This document shows, one piece after another, positions 39,268-48,971 of a stretch of DNA of 64,000 bases (position 1 is the stretch's first letter; every line of letters begins with the position of its first letter). A model generated the notes under the pieces. It was not told where the DNA came from, ran no database searches, and was given only the letters and a program-made list of their open reading frames with translations. This stretch comes from Thalassotalea mangrovi (lineage in GTDB: Bacteria > Pseudomonadota > Gammaproteobacteria > Enterobacterales > Alteromonadaceae): assembly GCF_005116735.1 (NCBI RefSeq), contig NZ_SWDB01000005.1:21010-85009 (forward strand), in the 5' to 3' direction. Made by a program: the position numbers and the translations under genes.

Positions 39268-39705
39268 TTATGCGACTTTGCTGGCAGGGCGGGTTTCAAC
39301 ATGAAACCCCTGTTGCTGATAACGGCGGTACCGTTTGCGAGCGAGTTGCTTTAACTCGTCCTGCTCTAACACAAAATCAATAATTTGAGAAAACTGTGGC
39401 GCGAAGTCAGGGACGTCGCTAGCCAGATTAATTAACACCTGTCTGGAAGAAGTGGGGGCGAGCCAGCTGATTTCAACGGGGGAACCCTGATTTCCTGCTT
39501 CTCCCGGCAGGTTATGTGGTACAAAGCTTTGTGCATCTAATGACCAGAGCAGTTCATCAAGCTGATGGGCACTGTCCTGGTCTTCGGTATAGATAAACAC
39601 GCGTTTATTCTGACGAAAGGCCAATGTTGCCTGAGCGCATACGAAGCGCAGCAACTCTCGTTCACTGGACGTAGCCAATAAATAGAAGATGGCCTGTAAG
39701 GTCAT
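39268..39705 (-). CDS. holC: DNA polymerase III chi subunit
   Basis: The 145-residue protein matches HolC in size and position, with [20 protein letters not shown] at the start, [20 protein letters not shown] in the middle, and [17 protein letters not shown] near the end. Chi links the clamp loader to single-strand binding protein. Its ATG directly follows the pepA stop. The C-terminal 25 residues are basic. Confidence 0.95.
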   Translation of the reverse strand: MTLQAIFYLLATSSERELLRFVCAQATLAFRQNKRVFIYTEDQDSAHQLDELLWSLDAQSFVPHNLPGEAGNQGSPVEISWLAPTSSRQVLINLASDVPDFAPQFSQIIDFVLEQDELKQLARKRYRRYQQQGFHVETRPASKVA

Positions 39706-41211
39706 TTATTCGCCTTGTTCCACGGCGCATCGGTTGATCAAAAACTGGGTCAGCATACTGACCGGGCGACCGGTAGAGCCTTTGTTTTTGCCACTGCGCC
39801 ATGCGGTACCGGCAATATCTAAGTGCGCCCAATGGTATTTCTTAGTGAACCGTGCCAGGAAACAGGCGGCGGTAATTGTGCCCGCAGCACGTCCACCTAA
39901 ATTGGTAAAATCGGCAAACGGACTTTCCAGTTGCTCCTGGTAATCATCCCATAACGGTAAACGCCAGGCTCTGTCACCACTTTGCTCAGACGCATTTAAT
40001 AATTCATGCGCCAGTGGGTTATGGTTACTTAACAGACCTGTAGCATGAGCTCCAAGGGCAATCACGCAGGCACCGGTTAAGGTTGCCACATCAATCACCA
40101 GCTCTGGCTCAAAACGTTCTACATAGGTTAATGCATCACACAATACCAGGCGGCCTTCGGCATCGGTATTAAGAACTTCAACCGTCTGTCCCGACATCGT
40201 GGTTAGTATGTCGCCTGGACGATAGGCATTGGCGTCCGGCATGTTTTCACAGCCAGCAAGAACACCGATGACGTTGATTGGCAGATTTAATTCTGCCAAT
40301 GCATGCATGGTACCAAGGACGCCTGCGGCTCCACCCATATCGTATTTCATTTCATCCATGGCTTCGCCAGGTTTTAGCGAGATACCACCCGAGTCGAACG
40401 TCAGGCCTTTACCTACCAACACGATTGGCGCCGCATCTTTGCTACCACCCTGATAGTGGATAATGCTCATCAGTGATTCATTGATGCTGCCGCGACCAAC
40501 GGCCAGGTATGAGCCCATACCCAGTTCCTGCATCTTCTCTTCATTGACCACTTCCGCGGAAATTTTTTCATATTGTCCGGCCAACGCATTTGCCTGTTCC
40601 GCCAGATAGGCTGGATTACAAATGTTCGGTGGCAGGTTTGCCACATCTTTACATTCTTTAATACCAGCAGAAATGCCTAAACCATGAGTGATTGCTCGCT
40701 CGCCAATCGGTAACTCGCGACGGGTAGGAACGTTAAAGACAATTTTTCGTAGCGGTCGACGCGGCTCTTCCTTGCGAGTCTTTAAACAATTAAAGCTGTA
40801 CAGGCAATCCTGGGTTGCTTCTACCGCCTGACGCACTTTCCAATAGCTATCCCGGCCTTTAACGTGCAATTCTGACAGGAAACACACCGCTTCCATTGAA
40901 CCGGTTTCATTGAGGGTGTTAATGGTTTTGGAAATGATTTGTCGATACTGACGTTCATCCAGCTCCCGCTCTTTACCACAACCAACCAGTAATACGCGCT
41001 CGCTTAAAATATTAGGGACCTGATGAAGCAACAGCATTTGTCCGGATTTGCCTTCCAGATCGCCGCGGCGTAGCAGGTTAGAGATATAACCACCACTTAT
41101 TTCATCCAATTGCTCAGCGACAGCAGATAAACGGCGTGGCTCATATACACCGACAACAATACAGGCACTGCGTTGTTTTTCCGGGCTACCACTTTTTACA
41201 CTGAACTCCAT
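39706..41211 (-). CDS. pepA: Leucyl aminopeptidase PepA
   Basis: The 501-residue M17 protein begins [20 protein letters not shown] like E. coli PepA. It has the metal-binding [26 protein letters not shown] and the [16 protein letters not shown] signature. It removes N-terminal residues from peptides; in E. coli it also binds DNA in carAB control and at Xer sites. AGGAG lies five bases before the ATG at 41211. It is divergent from lptF. Confidence 0.98.
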   Translation of the reverse strand: MEFSVKSGSPEKQRSACIVVGVYEPRRLSAVAEQLDEISGGYISNLLRRGDLEGKSGQMLLLHQVPNILSERVLLVGCGKERELDERQYRQIISKTINTLNETGSMEAVCFLSELHVKGRDSYWKVRQAVEATQDCLYSFNCLKTRKEEPRRPLRKIVFNVPTRRELPIGERAITHGLGISAGIKECKDVANLPPNICNPAYLAEQANALAGQYEKISAEVVNEEKMQELGMGSYLAVGRGSINESLMSIIHYQGGSKDAAPIVLVGKGLTFDSGGISLKPGEAMDEMKYDMGGAAGVLGTMHALAELNLPINVIGVLAGCENMPDANAYRPGDILTTMSGQTVEVLNTDAEGRLVLCDALTYVERFEPELVIDVATLTGACVIALGAHATGLLSNHNPLAHELLNASEQSGDRAWRLPLWDDYQEQLESPFADFTNLGGRAAGTITAACFLARFTKKYHWAHLDIAGTAWRSGKNKGSTGRPVSMLTQFLINRCAVEQGE

Positions 41212-41450
41212 GAACACTCCTAATTTATGGTTAAATACAAATTTCGGGCTTATATTGTCGCCACATGCTTGCTAAAATCTGTTGCCAGAAGATAGACTTA
41301 AACCGACAGCAAGCTGGCTTCAGGCTATTATTATAGCCAGATTCCCTCACTTGGCGGCATATTAGCCATATTAATTTTTTATAAAAACGGTAAGTTTACT
41401 TAAAAATCCTTTAGTTGTCAGAAAAAAACTAAGTTTTTTGGATTAAATCT

Positions 41451-42560
41451 GTGATTATTATTCGATATTTATTAGGCGAAGTCAGTCGCACACAACTGGG
41501 CGTTTTTCTGGTTTTAATGACCATCTTTATCAGCCAGAAGTTTGTGCGGGTGCTGGGGGATGCGTCCGATGGCGGTATCCCCGGTGACATGGTGATGACC
41601 TTTATCGCCCTCACTGTTCCGCACCTGATTGGCATCATGTTACCTCTAAGCCTGTTTTTAGGCATTTTACTCGCTTACGGTCGCATCTATGCGGAAAACG
41701 AAATGACCGTATTTCACGCCTGTGGCGTCAGTGAGTGGTATGTGGTTCGGGTGACCCTGATAGCGGCACTGATCACCGCATTGATCACCGGTGCATTCAC
41801 CCTTTACTTATCGCCACTGGCAGCAGAGAGTGAGTATCAGGTGAAAGAAAAACTGGCTAAGGATATCGGCGTATCGGCACTGGTGCCAGGGCGCTTTCAA
41901 AAAACCTCGAATGAAAAAGCGGTGGTTTATGTGCGCGACATAGATAAAGACAACCGTTTACAACAGGTATTCGTGGCCCAGCTTCCCGACGAGGAAATTG
42001 AAACCAATAAAAGCGATAAAACCAGCCTGATTTATGCCGCAAATGGTCGGGTGATTGAAGAAGAAAACGGTGAACAACGGCTGATGATGGAAATGGGCAA
42101 TCGCTATCAGAAAAACAAGTCGACCGGTGAATTTGAGACAGTTAACTTTGGCAAATATGAAATGCAGATTCAGGAGCAGAAAGTCGAGCATAAACGACGC
42201 AAACTGACGGCACTGCCGACGCTGGAATTAATGAAAGACCCATCACCTCAGGCGGTCGCTGAAGTCCAATGGCGCTTCTCATTTCCGTTATCAGTGATGA
42301 TATTAACCTTGATTGCAGTGCCGCTGAGTGTGGTAAACCCAAGACAGGGAAAATTTGCAAAAATGTTTCCAGCGCTGTTGTTGTTCCTTTGTTATTTTCT
42401 GCTATTGACCAGCGGTCGCACCGCGATTGAAGATGGCGTTATTGCTCCATCGGTTGGCCTGTGGCCGATTCATCTCATCGCATTTTTCCTCGGTTGGACG
42501 CTGTTGTTGCGCAGCCGCAGCAGTGGCAAAAAAATAAAAGCAAGACTGAAAGGGCGCTAA
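41451..42560 (+). CDS. lptF: LPS export ABC transporter permease LptF
   Basis: The 369-residue inner membrane protein has six helices in LptF order (three at the start, three at the end) around a periplasmic beta-jellyroll. The segments SQKFVRVLGDASDGGIPGDMV and AYGRIYAENEMTVFHACGVSEWYV are typical. With LptG and LptB it extracts LPS towards LptC and finally LptD, also in this window. The start is GTG. lptG follows after three bases. Confidence 0.96.
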   Translation: MIIIRYLLGEVSRTQLGVFLVLMTIFISQKFVRVLGDASDGGIPGDMVMTFIALTVPHLIGIMLPLSLFLGILLAYGRIYAENEMTVFHACGVSEWYVVRVTLIAALITALITGAFTLYLSPLAAESEYQVKEKLAKDIGVSALVPGRFQKTSNEKAVVYVRDIDKDNRLQQVFVAQLPDEEIETNKSDKTSLIYAANGRVIEEENGEQRLMMEMGNRYQKNKSTGEFETVNFGKYEMQIQEQKVEHKRRKLTALPTLELMKDPSPQAVAEVQWRFSFPLSVMILTLIAVPLSVVNPRQGKFAKMFPALLLFLCYFLLLTSGRTAIEDGVIAPSVGLWPIHLIAFFLGWTLLLRSRSSGKKIKARLKGR

Positions 42561-42563
42561 GGC

Positions 42564-43634
42564 ATGAGAATCCTCGACTTTTACATCGGCCGGGTTATCG
42601 CCTCGACGACATTTATCACCCTGGCTGTGCTAGTCAGTATTTCCGGCATTATTAAGTTTGTTGAACAAATGCGTGCGGTAGGGCGGGGGAGTTATGATCT
42701 CGCCGATGCGGCGCTATATGCCCTATATTCGGTGCCCAGAGATCTGGAAATATTTTTCCCTATGGCGGCACTAATCGGTGGCCTGATTGGCCTCGGGATG
42801 CTTGCTAATAATTCCGAACTGGTGGTGATGCAGGCGGCCGGATTATCGAAACTACAAATCATTAAATCGGTGATGAAGTCTGCCGCGCTGCTGATTATCT
42901 TATCGATGGCGATAGGTGAATGGGTAGCACCTGAGGGAGAGAAAAACGCCCGGGAACTGCGCGCCAGGGCCATCTCCAGCGGTAGTCTGATATCCGCGAA
43001 AAACGGGGTCTGGGCAAAAGATGGCGACTTTATCGTGCATATTACCGAGGTTCAGGATACCAACAGCTTATCAGGCCTGGCAATTTATCGATTCGATAGC
43101 CAGTTTAAAATGTCATTATGGAAGAATGCCGACACCGCTATCTGGCAACCGAGTGACAAAAAGTGGCTTCTCGCCGACGTGGAAATATCCGAACTTACCG
43201 AAAAGAAAATTACTACAACGCGCAAAGAAAGTGAGCTGTGGCGATCCTCATTAACGCCGGATAAGTTAGGAGTGGTGACCGTAAAACCTGAGTCTTTATC
43301 GGTTTCCGGATTGGTCAGTTACCTCGATTATCTGGCCGAAAATAATCAGGAAAGCAGTCGCTATCAGTTGGCATTCTGGCGTAAGCTGATGCAACCAATC
43401 ACCGTCGCCGTCATGCTTCTGGTGGCGTTATCCTACATTTTTGGTCCGCTTCGCAGTGTGTCGATGGGCGCGCGTATTATGATGGGGATAGGCACGGGCA
43501 TTAGTTATGATTTCCTCAACCGTATGTTCGGCTCAATGAGCCTGACATTCCAGTTTCCGCCGATCATTGGCGCGATTGTGCCGAGCCTGTTGTTTGTAGC
43601 TATTGCGGTGTATTTACTGCAGCGAAAAGCATAA
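42564..43634 (+). CDS. lptG: LPS export ABC transporter permease LptG
   Basis: The 356-residue partner of LptF has the same six-helix build, beginning MRILDFYIGRVIASTTFITL. The coupling segment NSELVVMQAAGLSKLQIIKS contacts LptB. The C-terminal helices include GPLRSVSMGARIMMGIGTG. It is translated as one unit with lptF. No T-rich terminator is seen; purine-rich repeat sequence follows. Confidence 0.96.
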   Translation: MRILDFYIGRVIASTTFITLAVLVSISGIIKFVEQMRAVGRGSYDLADAALYALYSVPRDLEIFFPMAALIGGLIGLGMLANNSELVVMQAAGLSKLQIIKSVMKSAALLIILSMAIGEWVAPEGEKNARELRARAISSGSLISAKNGVWAKDGDFIVHITEVQDTNSLSGLAIYRFDSQFKMSLWKNADTAIWQPSDKKWLLADVEISELTEKKITTTRKESELWRSSLTPDKLGVVTVKPESLSVSGLVSYLDYLAENNQESSRYQLAFWRKLMQPITVAVMLLVALSYIFGPLRSVSMGARIMMGIGTGISYDFLNRMFGSMSLTFQFPPIIGAIVPSLLFVAIAVYLLQRKA

Positions 43635-43639
43635 ACGGG

Positions 43640-43726
43640 GAAGGTGGAAAGTGTATGGTGGAAGTTAAAGGTGGTAGGAGGAAAAACGCTGTTAAGTTTG
43701 CGTCATATCCTGCTACGACAGGATAT
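43640..43726. repeat. GGTGGAAG-type repeat and a perfect hairpin after lptG
   Basis: Bases 43640-43683 are the same purine-rich GGTGGAA-type sequence seen at 36264 and 51465. At 43705-43726 ATATCCTG and CAGGATAT enclose CTACGA, an exact 8-bp hairpin without a T run. Confidence 0.7.
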
Positions 43727-43863
43727 CTAAGCCCAACGCCCTGTGAAGGTTGCAGACTAAGCAGCCTAGGCCGAGGAATATTCCGTTGTCGATAGACGCA
43801 ATTCGGTTTTTTCATTAAACTTCCCAGCAAGTTATTCTAAAGTCTTTCACAGAGCGTTCCATC

Positions 43864-44379
43864 GTGACCAATCAGCAATCACCCGCAGATTCTTTAAGTT
43901 ATATGAGCCAGTCCGGTTATCCCCGGGCAGGCTTTCGCCGTCGCTTTGGTTCCTGGGGTTATGATGTATTAGTGGCCATTGCCGTTTATATGTGTGCCGG
44001 TGCCATTTCTTTTGGTATCTTTGGCGCTTTGTTTTCTGCCGGAATTATCGATAACCAGGGCTTTAGTCATCCTATCGATTTACAACAAAACTCTTTGCTT
44101 TGGTCAATACTGGTTTATCTGTGGAACCTTGCCTGGGTAAGTTTTTTCTTTATCTATTTCTGGGCTCGCAGCGGCCAGACGATTGGCATGCGTGCCTGGC
44201 GACTACGAGTTCAAAATCGCGATGGCAGCTTGATTTCAAAAACGACCGGAATCAAGCGCATCGTATTCACCTTACTAGGGCTGGGCAATTTGCTCGTTAT
44301 TTTTGATCGCAGAAACAAACTCTCGTTACAGGACAGATTTACCGATACCGAAGTGGTGGTTTTGCCGACGGTTAAATAA
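43864..44379 (+). CDS. RDD family membrane protein
   Basis: The 171-residue protein has the RDD pattern: an arginine-containing first helix region (RAGFRRRFGSWGYDVLVAIAV), a second helix around residue 75-100, and the QTIGMRAWRLRVQNRDG segment followed by a third hydrophobic stretch and LQDRFTDTEVVV. RDD proteins are small integral membrane proteins of mostly unknown role; some are Na+/H+ exchangers. The start is GTG at 43864; an in-frame ATG lies at 43903. Confidence 0.88.
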   Translation: MTNQQSPADSLSYMSQSGYPRAGFRRRFGSWGYDVLVAIAVYMCAGAISFGIFGALFSAGIIDNQGFSHPIDLQQNSLLWSILVYLWNLAWVSFFFIYFWARSGQTIGMRAWRLRVQNRDGSLISKTTGIKRIVFTLLGLGNLLVIFDRRNKLSLQDRFTDTEVVVLPTVK

Positions 44380-44492
44380 TTCAAATTCAGTTAAATTAGA
44401 GCGTCATTCTGGTGGAGACCGGAATCTAAGTTTGATAAAAGTCCTTCGTCGTATATTTCTTGCGCAGATAGACTTAAGGGCAAAGAAAACAC

Positions 44493-44520
44493 TTGCGCGG
44501 GCGTTATTCTTTCGTATAAT
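44493..44520 (+). promoter_or_regulatory. Promoter of tRNA-Leu
   Basis: TTGCGC (44493-44498), a 16-base spacer and a perfect TATAAT (44515-44520) precede a GCCTCCC discriminator, which suits stringent control of stable RNA. The tRNA begins 36 bases further on. Confidence 0.75.
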
Positions 44521-44555
44521 GCCTCCCATCAACAGACAATGTTGATGCACGTGTT

Positions 44556-44642
44556 GCCGGAGTGGTGGAATTGGTAGACACGACGGATTCAAAATCCGTT
44601 GCCTTTGCGGGCGTGCCGGTTCAAGTCCGGCCTCCGGTACCA
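44556..44642 (+). tRNA. tRNA-Leu (anticodon CAA)
   Basis: The 87-base class II tRNA has acceptor stem GCCGGAG/CTCCGGT with a first G-U pair, a D arm GGTGGAATTGGTAGACAC, an anticodon stem ACGGA/TCCGT around the loop TTCAAAA, a variable arm, a T arm with GGTTCAAGTCC, and an encoded CCA. The anticodon reads the UUG codon. It has its own promoter and terminator. Confidence 0.98.
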
Positions 44643-44647
44643 TAATT

Positions 44648-44674
44648 AACCTGCTGATTTTAAGCAGGTTTTTT
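44648..44674 (+). terminator. Terminator of tRNA-Leu
   Basis: AACCTGCT (44648-44655) pairs with AGCAGGTT (44663-44670), followed by T through 44674, six bases after the tRNA. Confidence 0.9.
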
Positions 44675-44839
44675 AGTTTATAGAGCTTCCAAATTATTAC
44701 CCAGCCTTCTATAAAGGCCTCCATGTGTGACGATTTTTTGCCACATCCTGACCTTTCTCCCGATTTTGACACTACCTATTTTTTTGATTACATTCACTGT
44801 CGCATTGTATTCAAATGCAGTAACCTCGATTGATTAATT

Positions 44840-45361
44840 ATGAGCAAAGCAACTACCTCAAGTCCCGATTCCGATCCGAATGAACAATTAGACGTCATCT
44901 ATTTTGCTGGCGGGTGCCTTTGGGGGGTGCAAGAGTTTCTCAAACATTTACCTGGGGTGAAACAGACAGAAGCCGGTCGAGCGAATGGTACAACCCAATC
45001 TACCAACACTCCGTATGATGGCTATGCCGAGTGCGTGAAAGTTGTATTTTGCCCGGAAGACGTGTCGATTCACTCACTGATGGATTATTTCTTTGAAATT
45101 ATTGACCCCTACAGCCTCAACCGGCAGGGCGATGATGTTGGCGTGAAATATCGAACTGGCGTATACAGTGAAACCCCTAGCCATCTTGAGCAAGTGAAGC
45201 GTTATATTGCTGCCCGTCAGGATAGGGAAAAAATTGTGGTAGAAGTGCTGCCATTAGTGAATTACGTGAAAAGCGATGATGAGCATCAAGACCGATTGAC
45301 TCGCTTTCCAAACGATTATTGCCATATTCCCTTCGACTTATTACACAAATACAAGCGCTAA
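44840..45361 (+). CDS. msrA: Peptide-methionine (S)-S-oxide reductase
   Basis: The 173-residue MsrA-type protein has the catalytic cysteine in AGGCLWGVQEF; leucine replaces the usual phenylalanine of GCFWG. YDGYAECVKVVF and PYSLNRQGDDVGVKYRTGVY follow, and the QDRLTRFPNDYC end carries another cysteine that may serve in resolving the disulfide. It repairs oxidised methionine in proteins, in keeping with the peroxidases elsewhere in the window. It has no signal peptide and looks like a single-gene unit. Confidence 0.92.
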   Translation: MSKATTSSPDSDPNEQLDVIYFAGGCLWGVQEFLKHLPGVKQTEAGRANGTTQSTNTPYDGYAECVKVVFCPEDVSIHSLMDYFFEIIDPYSLNRQGDDVGVKYRTGVYSETPSHLEQVKRYIAARQDREKIVVEVLPLVNYVKSDDEHQDRLTRFPNDYCHIPFDLLHKYKR

Positions 45362-45392
45362 AATAGCGGCTGGAAGGGACGGAATTGTAAAA

Positions 45393-45431
45393 AAAGCCTC
45401 TATCGGATCTCATCTGTCCTATAGAGGCTTT
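45393..45431. terminator. Bidirectional terminator between msrA and the DMT permease gene
   Basis: AAAGCCTCTAT (45393-45403) pairs exactly with ATAGAGGCTTT (45421-45431) around 17 bases. A run of A on the left makes the minus-strand reading particularly good. The genes on both sides converge here. Confidence 0.85.
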
Positions 45432-45457
45432 ATCATAGCTACTTAAGCACTACAAAG

Positions 45458-46342
45458 TTAAAGCTGCTGTTTTTTTCGACTCTTTACCCGTTTGCCAATC
45501 ATCAGCGCCGCAACAATGGCACAAGAGCCAAGCGCGAGTTTTATTAAGTCTTTAACTGAGACATCATCAGCTTCGCCAAATACAAACAATGACGCAAACA
45601 TGGCCAGTGGTACAACGGCGTTATTAAAGGCCGATAATGTACCGACGGTTGTTTTGGTGCCGCCTTTATTCCAAAAGAAGAACCCAAGCCCGGATGCAAT
45701 AAACCCGAGATAGATCAGTACCGCCCATTGTTTGGCGTTTGCTTCCAAGGGGACCGGAGATTGTTTAAAGACAAGCAAGGTAATGACGGAGGTAAATAAC
45801 ACTGCCCCCAGATATAACAGGCCGAAAATGGCACTATCATTTACCCCTGGTCTGGATTCTCTCCAGTTGCGGTAATACACCTGACCAAAGGCGAATGATA
45901 GATTGGCGACTTGCATTAAACCAAAGCCCAACCAAATATTTTCAGTGGTAAATTGTTCCGTCTTTATGATGGCTGCACCGAGCACAGATAATGACGCGGC
46001 CAACAGATACCAGGGATTGAATTTACGCTTGCTTAAGTCGTAAATAATGACCACGTATAATGGTGTCAAAACACTAAATAGCGCCACTAAATGTGAAGGC
46101 AGGTAGCGAAAAGCGAACATATAACAGGTATACATAACCCCAAACTGCACCGCCCCTAAAGCCATCAGTTGGCCTTTTTCCACCGCGGTAGTTTGACTCA
46201 GCTTTAAAAATGGCAAAAAGACAATCGCAGCCAGCAAAAGACGCATATCGGCGATTTGCATCGGATCAATACCTTTTAGCGTATTGCCAATCAGGCCAAA
46301 GGAGAATGCCCAAATCAACGTTGTTATTGTTAAATACTGCAT
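45458..46342 (-). CDS. EamA/DMT family permease
   Basis: The 294-residue protein has about ten hydrophobic helices in two EamA repeats (residues 1-135 and 145-285), ending in a basic cytoplasmic tail KRVKSRKKQ. DMT permeases carry metabolites across the inner membrane. Its start is 52 bases after the TonB receptor stop on the same strand, so the two are probably one transcript. The cargo is unknown. Confidence 0.88.
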   Translation of the reverse strand: MQYLTITTLIWAFSFGLIGNTLKGIDPMQIADMRLLLAAIVFLPFLKLSQTTAVEKGQLMALGAVQFGVMYTCYMFAFRYLPSHLVALFSVLTPLYVVIIYDLSKRKFNPWYLLAASLSVLGAAIIKTEQFTTENIWLGFGLMQVANLSFAFGQVYYRNWRESRPGVNDSAIFGLLYLGAVLFTSVITLLVFKQSPVPLEANAKQWAVLIYLGFIASGLGFFFWNKGGTKTTVGTLSAFNNAVVPLAMFASLFVFGEADDVSVKDLIKLALGSCAIVAALMIGKRVKSRKKQQL

Positions 46343-46394
46343 CTAACGGTCTATTCTTTTGCTGTTATTGTTTTCGGTAACGCAAGGGAAGCCA

Positions 46395-48242
46395 TTACCA
46401 GTGATAATTGACGGTAGCCGAAAATTGATCGCCTCGTCCAGGCGTTCCCGGAATTTCTTCAAACGATTCATCCCACAAATTATCAACGGCTAGTACGATA
46501 TCCAAAGCATCAAATTGAGCCGGAGCGTAGGTCAGGGTTAAATGGGTAAACAGGGCGCTGTCATCGCCTTTTCGCAGTGCATTGTCTTCCTGCTTACGCC
46601 ATTCATTGTCAATTCTAATTTCTACGGTCTCACTTGGCGACCAGGTTGCCCCCAAGGTAACACGATGCGGTGGATAGTTTAACGCGTAAAAGCTCGCATC
46701 AATGTTTTCTCCAAGGTAATTTTCAGATTTATCGAGGAAAGTATAACTTGCCACCAAAGTCACAGAATCGAGAGATTTGATTGCAATAAATTCAAGCCCC
46801 AGGGTTTCAATATCAACCTGGTTTGCGGTGCGAGCTGAGGTTGAATCAAAACTGTATGTCCAATCGGTCAACTCATTATCCCAACGATAAAAGATGGCTG
46901 AGTCCAGGCGCCAATCCAGTTTGTCTAAAGACAGGCCAAGTTCCAGGTTTTGACTGCTTTCCCGTTGCAGATCATAGTTACTTCTAAACAGTCCACCTGT
47001 TTCACTGCCGCCAATTGCGGAATAACCAGCTACCTGGGTAGCTTCAGCGTAAGAAAAGTAAAACGTGCGGGTGGAGTTATCGGCATTGACGGTAAATAAA
47101 GAAACGTCACTGATCACTGAAAACCTGGAGTCATCGCGATTTGTGTCGTCAAACGCACCACCTAGTCGAAATGTCAGGCTTTGACTGTTTGTCAGTTGTT
47201 TTTGGTACTCAGGCACAATGCTGAATTTATAGTAATCGCGAGAGGTGAAATTATTTTCCAGCGAGGTCGATTCAATCTCATCTGCCATAAATTGGCCAGC
47301 ATAGTTAATAGCAATATCGCTATTGATATGATGATTGCCCGACCATGCCAACGACTTAACGTCAGTTTCATGAAAGGCCTGGAAAATCTCAGGGTTTTCC
47401 CTTGAATAAACGTAGTGATCATTGTGTTTACGATAATAAGCAGACACTTCGAAACTGCTGTTTGTCGCGTATTCCTGCACGTGATTTAACATCAACAACC
47501 GTGTTCTCAGGTCTTCGGTCTCATTCACATTCCACGGGGTATACATGTTAGGCCAGCCAAAGAACTTTTCCTGGTAACCGAAAAATAGATCGGTTTGAGA
47601 GTCACTGTCGATGCGCTGAATACGAGCTGATGCTCGCTCAAACTGATGATCACCGTTTTCGATGGTCCCGTCACTTTGCGAGCGAGAGTATTCAACTTCG
47701 GCGCCCCAACTCCCATTTTTTGAATCGTCGGGCCATCGATAAGCGCTATAGATACGCTGAATATTAAATCCGTTATTGCCTGCACCAACCGATAAACCAC
47801 CACCTGTTTGAATTGGTTTCCATTGGTATGATACGGTGCCTACAGAACTATTTACCCCATATAACGAATTGTTTACGCCGGTTAAAACAGACGCTGGCGT
47901 TAACATTTCAGGCGCAATTGGAATTTCTGCAAAATAGTGGCCAGTTTGTGGGTCGTATAAGGTGTTGCTGCCTACTCTGAATCCGGTATTTTCAAAAATA
48001 CCACCACGAATGCTTATGTCTGCCTGGGCTTCAGCCATGTTGCGCGACTGCAAATCAACGCGGGGATCATACTCCAGGTTCGATATTGGCGCGGCAAAGG
48101 TGCCAACGGGAATGGTGTTCGCTGTTGCTTTGCCTTCCACGGTGATGTTTTCAATATCGTCTAATCTTGTATCGCCATTGGTTGATGCCAAAGAGGCCAT
48201 AGAGATCGCACTGAATAATAAAGTGTTAACAGCTCGAAGCAT
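46395..48242 (-). CDS. TonB-dependent outer membrane receptor
   Basis: The 615-residue precursor has a signal peptide (cleaved near SLAST), a TonB-box-like ENITVEG, a plug domain with ADISIRGGIFENTGFRVG and GVNNSLYGVNSSVGTVSY, and a long barrel ending in the aromatic terminus NYHW. At 615 residues it is short, in the BtuB size class. It would import a scarce nutrient with energy from TonB. I looked for a cobalamin or TPP riboswitch upstream and found none. AGGAAAGG precedes the ATG. The pairing with a DMT permease is the best clue to the cargo. Confidence 0.88.
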   Translation of the reverse strand: MLRAVNTLLFSAISMASLASTNGDTRLDDIENITVEGKATANTIPVGTFAAPISNLEYDPRVDLQSRNMAEAQADISIRGGIFENTGFRVGSNTLYDPQTGHYFAEIPIAPEMLTPASVLTGVNNSLYGVNSSVGTVSYQWKPIQTGGGLSVGAGNNGFNIQRIYSAYRWPDDSKNGSWGAEVEYSRSQSDGTIENGDHQFERASARIQRIDSDSQTDLFFGYQEKFFGWPNMYTPWNVNETEDLRTRLLMLNHVQEYATNSSFEVSAYYRKHNDHYVYSRENPEIFQAFHETDVKSLAWSGNHHINSDIAINYAGQFMADEIESTSLENNFTSRDYYKFSIVPEYQKQLTNSQSLTFRLGGAFDDTNRDDSRFSVISDVSLFTVNADNSTRTFYFSYAEATQVAGYSAIGGSETGGLFRSNYDLQRESSQNLELGLSLDKLDWRLDSAIFYRWDNELTDWTYSFDSTSARTANQVDIETLGLEFIAIKSLDSVTLVASYTFLDKSENYLGENIDASFYALNYPPHRVTLGATWSPSETVEIRIDNEWRKQEDNALRKGDDSALFTHLTLTYAPAQFDALDIVLAVDNLWDESFEEIPGTPGRGDQFSATVNYHW

Positions 48243-48489
48243 TACCTTTCCTTTTACCCTTTTTGTTAATAAGCCGTGCGTTTTGTCTGCCTTTTGCCTG
48301 GCGAAAAACGTTGAATTAGTCGCCGTTAAAGGAGAAACAAAACCACTTAGTGAGTGTTGTCATATATGCTAAGGCGGGGGATTATACTGAGTTAGAACAA
48401 AGGAAAATACGGTTGCCATACAGTTGGTTTACAAGTGACTTATTTTTGTTCACTTGATTGCTGTAGGGTATATAAAGGGATTTATGGTA

Positions 48490-48763
48490 TGTCGTGATAT
48501 CACGGACGACAATATCACGACCAAGTACATCCATGACACTCATGCATCAATCCATCCCTGTGATGCAATCGTCAGTATGTTCCGGACTCTGCCGATATTA
48601 TAGGCAATCTACATCGAATTCCCTGTGCAAACCCTCCCTTGCTACCATCCATGGTACGGGAGGAAAGATACATGGACGTATTGAATGTCGAGATATCATG
48701 GATGGCAATATCTCGACTAAGCACATCCATGGCACCCATGCATCAAGCCATCCCTGTGATGCA
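48490..48763. repeat. 78-bp double-hairpin repeat, two copies
   Basis: Copies at 48490-48567 and 48686-48763 are the same length and agree at 68 of 78 positions. Each has a 9-bp hairpin (TCGTGATAT...ATATCACGA in the first, TCGAGATAT...ATATCTCGA in the second) and a 7-bp hairpin (TGCATCA...TGATGCA). The change in the first stem is matched on both sides, so pairing is preserved. They lie in the 729-base gap between divergent genes. Confidence 0.88.
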
Positions 48764-48784
48764 GGGTACCTACATCCCCGTAGG

Positions 48785-48813
48785 CAAAAAAAAAGCACCT
48801 CATAGGAGGTGCT
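48785..48813 (-). terminator. Orphan minus-strand terminator
   Basis: AGCACCTC (48794-48801) pairs with GAGGTGCT (48806-48813) and the minus strand continues with nine T. No minus-strand gene ends here. A tiny frame of 11 codons (ATG at 48848) stops at the stem, so a small RNA or leader could be made from this strand. Confidence 0.6.
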
Positions 48814-48971
48814 CAAAAAACTATAAAAAACCAAGGAGAAATACTCATTTCACAGAGTAAGAGTCACGGTAATCTGAAAAGTTCAAAAATTTAAAAAAAA
48901 ACATCAAAAAAATTTTGTGATTCTGGCAAACTAATGGAAAAGCTAAGTAAAAATAATAACTTCAAGCGACA

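Noticed and set aside
48243-48489. Cobalamin or TPP riboswitch ahead of the TonB receptor
   Set aside because: I looked on the minus strand for the B12 box and the thi-box sequences and did not find either.
48490-48763. CRISPR-like array
   Set aside because: Only two units, 78 bases long, with internal hairpins and no regular spacers; no cas genes in the window.
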